Notes under the pieces: generated by a model
What the model was told of the DNA's origin: nothing
Databases searched by the model: none
Seen by the model: only the letters and a program-made list of their open reading frames with translations
Part shown: positions 49,678 to 60,308 of the stretch, piece by piece
How positions within the stretch are numbered: the stretch's first letter is position 1
Layout of the letters: every line of letters starts with the position of its first letter
From: Cycas panzhihuaensis
Lineage: Eukaryota > Cycadophyta
Direction of reading: 5' to 3'
DNA: 64,000 nt
NCBI GenBank assembly: GCA_023213395.1
Contig: CM041465.1
Span: 189,789,741-189,853,740 of the forward strand
Program-made: the position numbers and the translations under genes

Positions 49678-50322
49678 TGTTAGGTAATGTGACAATAATG
49701 GTTAGAGGTTAAAATTTTGGCATGTTGGCAGCACGATTTCCCCTCCAAACCTTCCTCAGGGGGTTCCAAGGAGGGCGGGATCCCCCCTTAGCCAGGGGGG
49801 TACAGGGGTGTTGAAAGCCCCCCTTAAGAGAGGATTCAGGGATGATAGCCCCCGACTCAAAAAATTAGCACTGGAAACTATATTAAATTGTAAAAAGAAT
49901 TAGGGTTGTTTGATAAAAATGCCCTAGATTTTATGGTCCATATTTGTGCCTTGTATGACTCTCTTATGCAGCCTGATTTAGGGCATATTTCATTATGTTG
50001 AGGTTGTTCAATGTACTATGAGGAGTTGGGCAGCTGGTTGTTGTTGCTGTCAGCACTTTGCTACAGGATTATGTACATTTTTTCCATTATGTGATAATAA
50101 ATACCAATACCTTTCCTGTGTGGATGTTTCCCTAGCACACTACTAGGGTTTTACCACATTATATTGGGTGTATTTCTATGCTTGGCTTTCTTGTTCCTTT
50201 TCTTATTATATCTCTAGTTTGAGAACTTGCATGTAATTTTTAGTTTTGATTTCTGTAACTAGTTGTAAGAATAGTCTAGATCTTGGTGGCGATTTAAGGG
50301 TTAGGACCTTGTCTTCTCAACA
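49678..50322 (+). repeat. 5' LTR of E
   Basis: 645 bp, TGTTAGG to CTCAACA, with the same GC-rich hairpin region as D (about 49760-49800). Confidence 0.94.
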
Positions 50323-50324
50323 AG

Positions 50325-50336
50325 TGGTATCAGAGC
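50325..50336 (+). promoter_or_regulatory. Primer binding site of E
   Basis: Exact TGGTATCAGAGC, two bases after the LTR. Confidence 0.95.
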
Positions 50337-50395
50337 CACTTTTATTTTTGTAATGTGTTTGTGAAGGTTTTGGTGTCGACTTTCTCTACACTAAA

Positions 50396-51198
50396 TTGAG
50401 AAACTGGCAAATACAAAGTTCAAGGTGGAGAAATTCAATGGCAAGAACAACTTTGAGTTATGGAAGCTAAAAGCGTATAATATTTTTGTACAACAAGGTT
50501 TGTACAGAGCTCTTGCAGGCAAAATGAGGAAACCCACAGGGATGGACGATGATGAATGGGATGGTCTAGACAAAAAGGGTCTTAACACAATATGATTATG
50601 CTTGGCAGATGAAGTTCTATTCAACATCGCAGTGGAGTAGACAACAACAGGATTATGGACTTGGTTGGAAGGCCTGTATATGACTAAATCAGTGACAAAT
50701 CGAAACTACTTGAAGAGGTAGTTGTACTCATTACAGATGAAGGAAAGTATAAAAATTGTTGACCATTTAAATATTTTTAATACTCTTATTTGTCAGTTGG
50801 CTAGTATCAATATTAAAATTCAGGATGAGGACAAGGTTGTTACCTTGTTATGCTCATTACCAAAATCTTAGGATAATATTGTCACCTCAATTAGTTTTAG
50901 CACTACATATGAATTAGAATATGATGTTGTTGTGAGTGCTTTGCTGACGGAAGAAGTGCGGAGGAAGTCTAGTCTTAAAACCTCCACACTAGAAGCTATG
51001 AGAGCAAGGGGTAGAACAATTGATAGAGGACAAAGCTCCAGGGATACATCGAGGTCAAAGTCAAAAGGTAAGAAGAGTAAGCTTAGGTGTTGGCACTGTA
51101 ATAAGACCAGTCACCTCAAGAAGGATTGTTACAAAAGGAAGGAGTTCCAGAAAAAGGAAGATCCTACCAAGGAGGTTAATCAGGTAGAGTCAAATTAA
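50396..51198 (+). pseudogene. E gag (broken)
   Basis: Aligned to D, the start codon region reads AAATTGAG, so the ATG is destroyed. The N-terminus keeps the Trp that is TAG in D. TGA near 50594 is shared with D; further TAGs occur near 50637 and 50718. The CCHC knuckle (Cys-Trp-His-Cys, His, Cys) is intact at 51088-51129. 50932-51198 is the longest open part. Confidence 0.85.
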
Positions 51199-52741
51199 GG
51201 TACAAATGATGATGTCTTAATTGCTTGTAATGTTTCCTATTATCACCATGACTAGTTATTAGATTCAAGTGCTTCGCACCACGTGTCCACATAAGAGTTG
51301 GTTCTCATCATACCAACCTCTTGATGGTGGTGATGTGCTTATGGGAAATGAAGTTTCTTGTAAGATAGTGGGCATAGGTAGCATCAAAATTGAGATGTTC
51401 AATGGTGTAGTGAGAATATTAACTAAGGTTAGATATATACTTGATCTAAAAAGAAATCTAATTTCCTTAGGTGAACTAGATTCGAGTGGTTTTAAGCATA
51501 CTGGCCATGAAGGAGTCTTAAAGGTGTCAAAGGGCACCTTGGTTGTTATGAAAGCCTTAAAGAAAGGAAACCTTTAGACATTAGTGGGAAGTATATATGT
51601 AAGCCATGCAGCTACAACATCAAAGACTACAAAAGATCCAGTACAGTTATGGCATCAGAGACTTGGGTACATGAGTGAGAGCAGACTTAAGGTGCCGATA
51701 AACTGTAAGTTACTTCCTAACTTATAAATTTCAGATTTGGCTTTCTATAAATATTGTATTTTTGGAAAGCAGTGTTGACTCAGGTTTAAAGTAGGGAGTC
51801 ACACTAGTAAAAGTGTTATGGATTACATAGATTTAGATGTGTAGGGAGCATCCCCTAAAATATCTTGTGGAGAATCATGATACTTTGTCAGATTTATAGA
51901 TGATTACTCCAAAAAGGTATGGGTCTATTTTTTGAAAAGGAAATATGAAGTTTTCAGTGTGTTTAAGCAGTTCAAGGCTCTAGTTGAGAATAGCACTGGT
52001 AAGTCAATCAAATATTTAAGAACTGATAATAGAGGTGAGTTCAACTCCTTGGAGTTTGAGAACTATTACAGAGAAGCTAGGATCAAAAGACACATGACCA
52101 CTAGCTATACTCCATAATAAAATGGCATTGATAAGCACACAAATAGGACACTCTTAGAAAGAGTAAGAGGCATGCTAAGTAATGTTGGAGTGGAGTAGGG
52201 TTTGTAGGAAGAAGTTATTCAAACAGCTTGCTATCTGGTAAATAAGTCACTATCACTTGCAATATATTACAAGATTCCTAAAAAGGTATGGATTGGACAT
52301 CCATGTGACTATTCAAATTTGAGAGTTTTTGGCTGTGATGCTTATGCCTAGACTGATAAAAGTAAATGTTTAAAGTTAGACCCAAAATCCAAGAGATGTA
52401 TCTTTGTTGGTTATGGTGATAAAGATGGTGTGAAGGGATACAGTTTATGGGATCCTACTACCCACAAAATCACCATTAACAGAGATGTTATATTTGATGA
52501 ATCTCTCATTTTAAAATCAGACATTGTAGAAGTTGAAATGAAATAGGAGCAGAAAGTTGAACATCAACAGGTCCAGTTTGAAACCCAGCCATCTTTAGAA
52601 TCAGAAGAGAAGGAAGATCTTTCTGAAGATGAATCTATAGTAAATTTACAAGAATATATGGATACTCCTCTACCAACAGTCAGAACATCTACATGAGTTA
52701 GTCATCTACTTGACAGGTATAACCCTTCTATTTCTATTACT
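51199..52741 (+). pseudogene. E protease and integrase (broken)
   Basis: The protease box is Asp-Ser-Ser at 51262-51270, where D keeps Asp-Ser-Gly; a Trp-to-stop change precedes it. The integrase zinc and core regions parallel D. The stretch 51932-52117 is open and carries Leu-Arg-Thr-Asp-Asn. Then come TAA stops and Asn-Gly-Ile-Asp-Lys, the same Lys as D at the catalytic Glu position. Shared stops include those near 52115, 52205, 52348 and 52694. Confidence 0.85.
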
Positions 52742-54320
52742 TTGATTTCTAATAATGGTGAGCCTACATGTTATCAGGAAGCAGTAGATGATATCCATGA
52801 TGAGAAGTGGAAGAGGGCTATGCAGGAAGAGATAGATGCTTTGAAGAAAAATAATTCATGGGACTTGGTAGAATTTCTGCATGGCAGGAAGACTATTGGT
52901 TGCAAGTGGGTTTTCAAAAAGAAAACAAATGTTGATAGAAAGGTTAACAAATACAGGGCAACATTGGTGGCTAAAGGCTTTGCACAAAAAATAGGTATTG
53001 AATTTCATGAGATCTTTTTACCAGTTGTCAAACTTATTTCCATTTGAGTGCTATTAGCATTGGTATCTTCTCTTGATTTGGAGTTGGAATAGTTAGATGT
53101 AAAAACAGTTTTTCTATACGGAGATTTAGATGAGGAGATCTATATGGATCAGTCAGAAGGGTTTATACAGAATGGTAGGAAAAGACTTGCTTATAGGCTC
53201 AGGAAATCATTGTATGGCCTAAAACAATCACCCAGGTAATGGTACAAGAAGTTTGATGCCTTCATGGAGAGCCAAAATTTTAAAAGAAATGAGTATGACC
53301 ATTGTATTTACTTTAAATTTATGAACAATGGCTTATTCATTATCTTGGTATTGTATGTTGATGACATGCTAGTTGTAAGAAAGAGCATGGAAAAAATCAA
53401 TAAGTTAAAGGCTCAATTGACTAGGACTTTTGATATGAAGGATCTATGAGCTGAAAAATAAATCTTAGGTATGGAGATACACAGAGATAGGAAAAATGGT
53501 AAGCTATGGTTATCACAACAGAAATATGTAGAGAAGGTACTAACTAGGTTTGGTATGGCAAATGTGAAACCAGTGAGTATCCCATTGGCTTCCCATTTCA
53601 AGCTTTTTTCAAGTATGAGTCCTAGTAATGAAGAAGAAGAGGATTATATGTCTCGTGTGCCTTATGCCAGTGCAGTAGGAAGTTTGATGTATGCCATGGT
53701 TTGTACAAGACCTGACATTTCATATGCAGTCAATGTAGTTAGTAGGTTTATGGCAAATCTAAGAAAGGATCATTGGACAGTAGTGAAATGGGTGTTTCAG
53801 CATTTGAGAGGCACAAGTAACTATTACATCACCTTTGGAGGTATAAATAATCAGGTTTGTAGATATGTTGATTTAGACTTTGCAGGAGATTTAGATAAGA
53901 GAAGGTCTACTTCAAGTTATGTATTCACTCTTGCAAATGGTCTAATTAGTTGGATGTCAAAATTGCAGAGCACAATTACATTATCAACTACAAAAGCTGA
54001 ATATGCTACTGCAGCACATGCTTATAAAGAAGCAATCTGGTTATAGGGTCTATTGGTTGAGCTTAGAAGGAAACAGGAAAAGGTAAAGGTATTTTGTTAC
54101 AGTCAAAGTGCCATTTACTTAGCCAAGAATCCAGCTTATCACAGTAGAATAAAACATATTACTCTTAAGTACCATTTTGTTAGACAGGTTATAGAAGCGG
54201 GTGGAGTGGCACTTGAGAAGGTTGATACAAAACATAATTGTGCTAATATGTTCATAAAACCAGTACCATTAAAGAAGTTCAAATAGTGTTTGAGTTCTCT
54301 TGGCTTATAGAAAAGATGAT
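52742..54320 (+). pseudogene. E reverse transcriptase and RNase H (broken)
   Basis: The RT N-terminal block (52742-53047) is open with Gly-Cys-Lys-Trp-Val-Phe. It ends at a TGA shared with D, and a TAG before the Leu-Asp-Val-Lys-Thr segment is shared too. Tyr-Val-Asp-Asp is intact at 53354-53365. 53471-54046 is a 191-residue open stretch through the RT connection into RNase H. Then comes a TAG shared with D, and 54053-54286 carries the RNase H end. Confidence 0.88.
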
Positions 54321-54356
54321 GAAGGGTCTAGGAAAGGTACCGGGTAAATTGTTGTC

Positions 54357-54367
54357 AAGGTGGAGAT
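54357..54367 (+). promoter_or_regulatory. Polypurine tract of E
   Basis: AAGGTGGAGAT before the 3' LTR. Confidence 0.88.
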
Positions 54368-55013
54368 TGTTGGGTAATGTGACAACAATGGTTGGAGGCT
54401 AAAATTTTGGCATGTTAGCAGTGTGGTTTCCCTCCCAAACATTCCTTAGGGGGTTCCAAGGGGGGTAGGAGCCCCCCTTAGACAGGGGAATGCAGGGGTG
54501 TGGAATGCCCCCCGCTAAGAGGGGGTTCGAGGGCGATAGCCCCCCACCAAAAAAATTAGCACTAGAAACTATATTAAATTATAAAGATAATCAGGGTTGT
54601 TCGATAAAAATACCCTAGATTCTACGATCTAGATTTGTGCCTTGTATGACTCTCTTATGTAGCCTGATTTAGGGTATATGTCATTATGTTGAAGTTGTTC
54701 AATGTACTATGAGGAGTTGGGCGACTGGTTGTTATTGCTGTGAGCACTCTACTATAGGATTATGTATATTTTCTCCATTATATGAAAATAAAGATCGATA
54801 CCATTTCTGTGTAGATGTTTCTCTCGTACACTACTAGGGTTTTACCACGTTATATCGGGTGTATTTCTGTGCTTGGCTTTCTTGTTCCTTTTATTATCAT
54901 ATATCTAGTTTAAGAACTTGCATGTAATTTTTAGTTTCGATTTCTGTAACTAGTTACAAGAATAGTCTAGATCTTGGTGGCAGTTTAAGAGTTGGGACCT
55001 TGTCTTCTCAACA
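54368..55013 (+). repeat. 3' LTR of E
   Basis: 646 bp, paired with 49678-50322. Confidence 0.94.
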
Positions 55014-56853
55014 CAAGCTTCTCCATGATCAAATTAAATGGAAAAATGACTCAGAAATTGAACTAAAACTCAAGTACCTTTCTTGAATAGTAGATTCAAA
55101 ATCACAACTCAAGATCGACTTAAGCTAGGCACTTTAGAACCCAAAACATATAAACCAAAAATTCCTAAGTCTGATTGTAAAATACTCTTGAATCAATGTG
55201 ACTTGTCATCTAAATATAATTTAAGCCAAAATACTTTACTCTAACTCAAATCCATGAATACTTCTCAATATAAATAACCCTTAAAGCAACCTTTAATTAA
55301 AACCACCATTGATTTATGAAACCTTCATTAAAAAATCAATAAAGGGTAATGTTGCACTATGTTATACAGTTGTGATAACCGTCGTATCTCACTAAATGAC
55401 CATTAGTATGATCCGTCTAATTAGGGCAAGTCCCGTATGAACCCTAACTGTACCAATCACAAAGAAATAGCTCCTGTAGACACTGTTGATATCAAGATGT
55501 ATGACTGCAAATGCCCTCAGTCACCACACTAAGAGATACTAATGATCACAAACAAAAGACACAGATATCAAAATAAAAGTGGTAAACACACTATATATAT
55601 GGCAAGAACGCAACATTGTTTATAGAAAAATAAAAGGATAGAGAACACATAGTGTATACACATAATGAGTGTTGTCCAAAAAACCAAAAAATACGGGTAT
55701 ATGTACAACAAAAAAGGCACTATATATATGGCGTAAAACCACTGCCAGACATGTGGGAGAAAGGTACAGACATAAGAATACAGAGAGTATAATGAATTCA
55801 TGATATATATACGGAGCACGCTGATGAGGAAACAACGAATACAAGATGTATATACATAAAGCAAGGATGTAAAATGTAAATAAATCATAGTTAACACGTG
55901 TTGTATATACATGCAGTATAGATAGAAAATAAACTCACGGGAGTATATGCAGTCACGTGAGAAGAAATGTTATTACACAAGTGTATACCTAGATAGCCAA
56001 ACATGTGAGAAAGGATCGGTGTATATGCAAATAGTCACATAAAAAAATATGACACATATACACATGATGATGCACGCTACATAGATGCAAAAATAATAAG
56101 TGTATATATAGAAAACGTGCAGGTGCATATGCAGTCAATCGATGTGGAGAGAAATCAAGTCAAACGTATACGTAGAATATAAGGACACGTGAGAGAATGT
56201 ATATCGACGTACAGGTGTATACACAGTCAATGAGAGCACCAACAAGTGCAAAAAAAAACTTGTGAGGGTAAACACAATGAAGATGTTAATTGTAATATGG
56301 TGAAGATAATGCAAATAAACTATGAACAATTATACTCAACATAAAACAAACAACTATATACATAGTTACATGATGAATGTCAAATTATACAACTATAGTA
56401 GAGAACAATAATGGATTTCTTAATCACAAGGAGGAGGGCAGGTCAGGGTGACAGAGTGCTATGCTTACAGTCAAAATACCCAAGATTTGATTGGACAGAT
56501 ACAAAGATTGAAGGTAAATGACTATGGATATAACATATTGATATAATAGTTTTTAGCTTTTATAAATTTTGCTAAGTTATACGAACAAGAAGATAGACAT
56601 GGGCATGCATAGGAGTAAACATACAACACCAAAAGGATAACTAAGCAAGAGAAAGAGAAGAAAATACTATAAAGTACCTTTAGATGAGACCAAAATAGGG
56701 CGTCTGAAGCATCTTCAGGGGTGATTCACCTTCAAACTCTCTCAAATGTCAAACAGGTTACACCAACTTTGCATGATACCAAACTTCTTCTAAACATCCA
56801 GTAATCAAATCAAGATACCATGTGGCTCACCTGACGACAGCGTACAACCACCC
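55014..56853 (-). other. H gag start and 1.8-kb leader
   Basis: The H gag ATG is at 55024-55026 (minus) and only four codons lie here before E. The rest is untranslated leader. From about 55690 to 56240 it is made of degenerate repeats, each combining a GTATATAC or GTGTATA motif with an ACGTG or CATGTG motif and a GAGAAA tail. Hydrophobic minus-strand frames at 55568-55912 come from this repeat and are not convincing genes. Confidence 0.65.
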
Positions 56854-56865
56854 ACTCTGATACCA
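56854..56865 (-). promoter_or_regulatory. Primer binding site of H
   Basis: Minus strand TGGTATCAGAGT, directly at the 5' LTR. Confidence 0.93.
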
Positions 56866-57108
56866 TGTTAAAAATGGGATCAAAATCAGATTGAATACAC
56901 ACACCAATCACATAAATGAATATGTACAAATATCTAGTGGGAAAACCCACCTCAAAACTTCGATTATATTTTATCTAAAAGCATAAAGAGTACAAGATGA
57001 TCTTCAGATATATATAGATTTGTAAGACCTAAAAATAAGCATCTGTTAACCCAAAATAATAAAAGATTAGTGCATAACATTTACATTAGTCAGGTAGTAT
57101 TTTTAACA
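56866..57108 (-). repeat. 5' LTR of H
   Basis: 243 bp, followed by the TCATT duplication at 57109-57113. Confidence 0.93.
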
Positions 57109-58813
57109 TCATTTATTTTTGACATTATTTGTTATATAGTTCTTGAGAAATATTTGATATTTTGATACTTAAGAATTATTTAATCACTATTTCTTTAGTA
57201 TTCATAGCCAAACCAATTATATTTAGTATATCAATAGGTTGGTTTAATTATTTTTTAAATTTATTTGATAATCATTTAGTTTTTCACCATTTTTCAAGGG
57301 TTTTATAAGGTTCTTAGACTTCCACAGCTCTATTCTCCTCAATACAAGCTTATTTTTAAAATTTTCATATCTACTAGGTACCTCTCATTATCGAATCCCT
57401 TTCTTTAAAATTTTATCTCATTCTAAGTCCATTTGATCCCCTGTTAAGGTTTCACACTCCTACTTTGGTTTGTCATTTTTGTGCACAAGTCACATAAGGC
57501 TTAAAAAAGGTACCTGTGTTATTTCTGTAATATCTCTGCAACTGTTTATCTAATTTACAAATCATCTAAAGTGTCAAAAAGTTGTTTTAGAGATCTATAG
57601 TTTGGAGTTCTCATTTTCTTAATTTCAGAAATTTTTTATAGGGTTTGATTAGGTCAAAGTTGACCTTTATTTATTGAGTTTACTTCATTAGCCATAAATG
57701 GGTATGTTCATTGTTTCTTTAATATCTTGAGCTCTACAACTTCAAATTATAAACTATTTAAACTTTCTGAAAGATATTCTAGAGATCTTTATAATAGATT
57801 AACTTTCACTTTATTTTGACTTTATTTTATAGGTTATTGAAGCTCCTCCAATTAAGGTTCTAGTTTAGTCCTACTTGGACATTTTGGTAACATTTTTTGA
57901 ACTAAAACCTTTTGTAATTGAATATATTTGATTAATATCTATCTTCTAGCTAATTATTAACAATATTTATTGATGTTTATTAGACTTATAAGTTATTTTT
58001 ATAGCTCTTTAGCATTCTTTAGCCTTTGAAGCAAAAGGACCCCTTGTTATGTTTAAAACTAAAACTGGGTATTTCTTACCTTAGTATTTCATTTTTATTA
58101 TACTTAAAAGTCTCTCTAATCCATTTTCTTGATTGATTAAGGATATTTTATTGAATATTTATGCTTGTTTAATGCCATTTTACCTTCTTATTTGCTTATC
58201 AAGTACACCTTATTTTATAAAGATTTCTTTAAAGAGCTCATTCTCATCTTACCTATACTTCATCTAGAAGAATTTACCAATAATTTTTTATGCACTTGAG
58301 CTCTCTTTTCATAGGTTAAAGGATTTTTAAGTTTCTTAAGGCCTCCTCACATTCTTTGAAGACATTTATATGCATCTTTGCATAAAAGTGATATATATTT
58401 GTTAATACATTCAAAGATTTAAGTTCTTTAATTATATTTTATAAGGTTTCGTATGCATTATTGGTGAAAAAAATTGAGCATTTGAAATATCATTGATTCA
58501 TTTATAGATCCTTCATTTAATTATTTGAAAAGTATTAAGAGTTACTTCAAGATTCTTTGTTTAAGGAGATTTTCTTGTTAAGACATCCTTGCATCAAAGC
58601 ATTCAAATTGAAAGAGCATAAACATTATTTTAACTCTCATTCTTCTAAGTAAGTTGTTTATTTTGTTGTTTAAATAAAGAGAAAGTATTGCATATTCATA
58701 TTTACATTACTTCATTAAAAGAAATATTTCTTGTGATTCAAAATTTTTAAGGAGATATACTTCTTTTATTCGAGATTGATTCATTCATTAGAGGGTATAA
58801 TTAAGTAATTATA
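57109..58813 (+). other. F leader, right of H
   Basis: AT-rich and non-coding, continuing F's leader from 40493. No ORF or conserved motif is recognised. With 40091-40493 it makes a leader of about 2.1 kb. Confidence 0.6.
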
Positions 58814-59200
58814 ATGGAAATTATTGAGAATAATACTAGGTTTTCCATATTTGCTAGGACAAATTTTTATATTTAGAGATGTATATTAAAATCTCACTTT
58901 GTTGAAAATGACTTATAGAAAATTATAGAACATGGTTACCAAGTGAATGAACCTAATTTTAGAGAAAATTTCAGAAAAGATAGTGAAGCTTAAGTACTTA
59001 TGTTTTATACCATTAATGATGGTATATTCACTCATGTTAGTGATTTAACCATATTCAAATCTACATGGAATACGATAGAGTGAATTTATGAGGGAGAAAT
59101 TTTAAAAATTAAATGAATTTATCTATATTGATGATGTGTTTCCTATGAAATAGAAGGTAGAAGTGGTAAATTTTGATGAAAAGACTAATGTTATAAGTAT
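58814..59200 (+). pseudogene. F gag remnant
   Basis: From ATG 58814, a copia Gag N-terminal pattern with stops can be followed: Glu-Asn-Asn-Thr-Arg-Phe near the start, Asn-Asp-Leu then stop in place of Trp, Ile-Ile-Glu-His-Gly-Tyr, and Lys-Ser-Thr-Trp-Asn-Thr-Ile-Glu. It is broken by several stops and has no knuckle or pol after it. Confidence 0.6.
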
Positions 59201-59237
59201 TTTTTGAAGATTCTAATAAGATCAATGAAAATAATAA

Positions 59238-59496
59238 TGCATGTACATATGACACAATCAATTCCCATAAGGCATAAAATTAAGAAGACTAAGTCAAAGA
59301 TGGAGACATTGCTACTCTTTCAAGAAAAAACACATCTATTTAGAAACCACTTGAGATACTCATTATTGAAAAGATGACATTACAAGTTAATGACCATATC
59401 AAAGATGGAGACAAAGCTACAAGATACGAGTTCAATCTCTTCTTCAAAATATACCTCAAATATTTATTCCACAAGTTTAAGGAGAACCTAAAGACG
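59238..59496 (+). repeat. Inverted repeat, left arm (F 3' interior)
   Basis: About 259 bp. Its reverse complement recurs at 60051-60308 with roughly 85% identity by eye; shared blocks include CCCATAAGGCAT, AAGACTAAGTCAAAGATGG and CTCAAATATTTATTCCACA. Confidence 0.88.
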
Positions 59497-59511
59497 TACG
59501 TGATGGACATT

Positions 59512-59522
59512 AAGGGGGAGAA
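59512..59522 (+). promoter_or_regulatory. Polypurine tract of F
   Basis: AAGGGGGAGAA, directly before the right LTR. Confidence 0.88.
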
Positions 59523-59919
59523 TGTTGGGGTTAATGCCCCTCACCTAACACCCCCACATTTGAAGCATGTGAGTGTACACTCTCTCATGGTAAGTTAACG
59601 TGAGTTGACTTTATTATATTTTGTTATTATTTTAATGTCAAGTTATTATTTTACATTTGTTTAAATTTTGGAAATTGAGGAGGTTTCTCTCCTTCCTCAA
59701 AAGTATAAATCCTATGGGGTGCATAACCCTGGTGTTCTTTAACACCACAAAATATTGGAAATTATGTTGTACTCTTTATAATGGCTTAATAAAATAATGT
59801 TTTGAACATTGATCTTTAATATGTATTGAGTTATATGTGATCACCTACTTGGCTCTCTCTCTTGCATTCTTCAATTCTAACATTGTATCTAGAAGCTATT
59901 GAACATCTAATTTCTAACA
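59523..59919 (+). repeat. Right LTR of F
   Basis: 397 bp. It has a PPT upstream, as a 3' LTR should, and a PBS downstream, as a 5' LTR should. Confidence 0.9.
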
Positions 59920-60050
59920 TGGTATTAGAGCTTCTTGGGCCTCTTTCATTTGGTATCAGAGCTAGAGATGTGATCTAATTCTAACATTTGGTATAAGAGC
60001 TAGATCTTTGCAACCTTTATTTGGTATCAAAGTTGTGATCAATTTCTAAC
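59920..60050 (+). promoter_or_regulatory. Second PBS-like array, four sites, after F's right LTR
   Basis: TGGTATNNNAG-type sites start at 59920 and follow at similar spacing and order to 39948-40090. The array ends where the inverted-repeat arm begins. Confidence 0.82.
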
Positions 60051-60308
60051 ATCTTCAATTTCTCCTTGAACATGTGGAATAAATATTTGAGGTACATTTT
60101 GAAGAAGAGATTGAACTTATGTCTTATAGCTTTATCTCCATCCTTGATGTGGTTATTAATTTATAATGTTATATTTTCATCAATGAGTATCTTAGGTGGT
60201 TCCAAAATAGGTGTGGCTTTATTTAAATGAGTAGCAATGTCTCCATCTTTGACTTAGTCTTCTTGATCTTATGCCTTATGGGAATCAATTATATCATATG
60301 TACATATG
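60051..60308 (-). repeat. Inverted repeat, right arm
   Basis: Reverse-complement partner of 59238-59496. Short plus-strand frames in it are not genes. Confidence 0.88.

Larger units (their letters stand above)
49678..55013 (+). mobile_element. Element E: Ty1/copia retrotransposon, sister of D, defective
   Basis: A 5,336-bp plus-strand element with LTRs 49678-50322 and 54368-55013, exact initiator-Met PBS and PPT identical to D's. TSD CAAGC is at 49673-49677 and 55014-55018. It has the same coding order as D and strong similarity throughout. Its gag start codon is lost, the protease box reads Asp-Ser-Ser, and many stops are shared with D. It lies at the start of H's gag. Confidence 0.94.
40494..57108 (-). 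mobile_element. Element H: minus-strand Ty1/copia retrotransposon
   Basis: LTRs of 243 bp at 40494-40736 (3') and 56866-57108 (5'), TSD TCATT at 40489-40493 and 57109-57113, PPT and initiator-Met PBS present. Domain order on the minus strand is gag, protease, integrase, RT, RNase H. It is interrupted by I in integrase and by E at the start of gag. Without them it is about 6.3 kb. It is a different copia lineage from D/E/G, with short LTRs and a 1.8-kb leader. Confidence 0.93.
39555..59919 (+). mobile_element. Element F: plus-strand copia-like element with gag only
   Basis: LTRs at 39555-39947 and 59523-59919, with a PBS array after the left LTR and a PPT before the right one. Without H the interior is only about 3 kb and holds an AT-rich leader and one broken gag. 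No protease, integrase or RT was found, so F is non-autonomous. The right side is not a simple end: a second PBS array follows the right LTR, then an inverted copy of F's own 3' interior. CAACT precedes the left LTR but is not found after the right LTR. Confidence 0.75.

Noticed and set aside
55568-55912. Hydrophobic minus-strand frame resembling a membrane protein
   Set aside because: It derives from TATA/ATAC-rich repeats in the H leader; two frames overlap and neither shows a family motif.
39555-59919. F as a simple insertion with a normal 5-bp target duplication
   Set aside because: CAACT on the left is not found after the right LTR, which runs into a PBS array and an inverted repeat.
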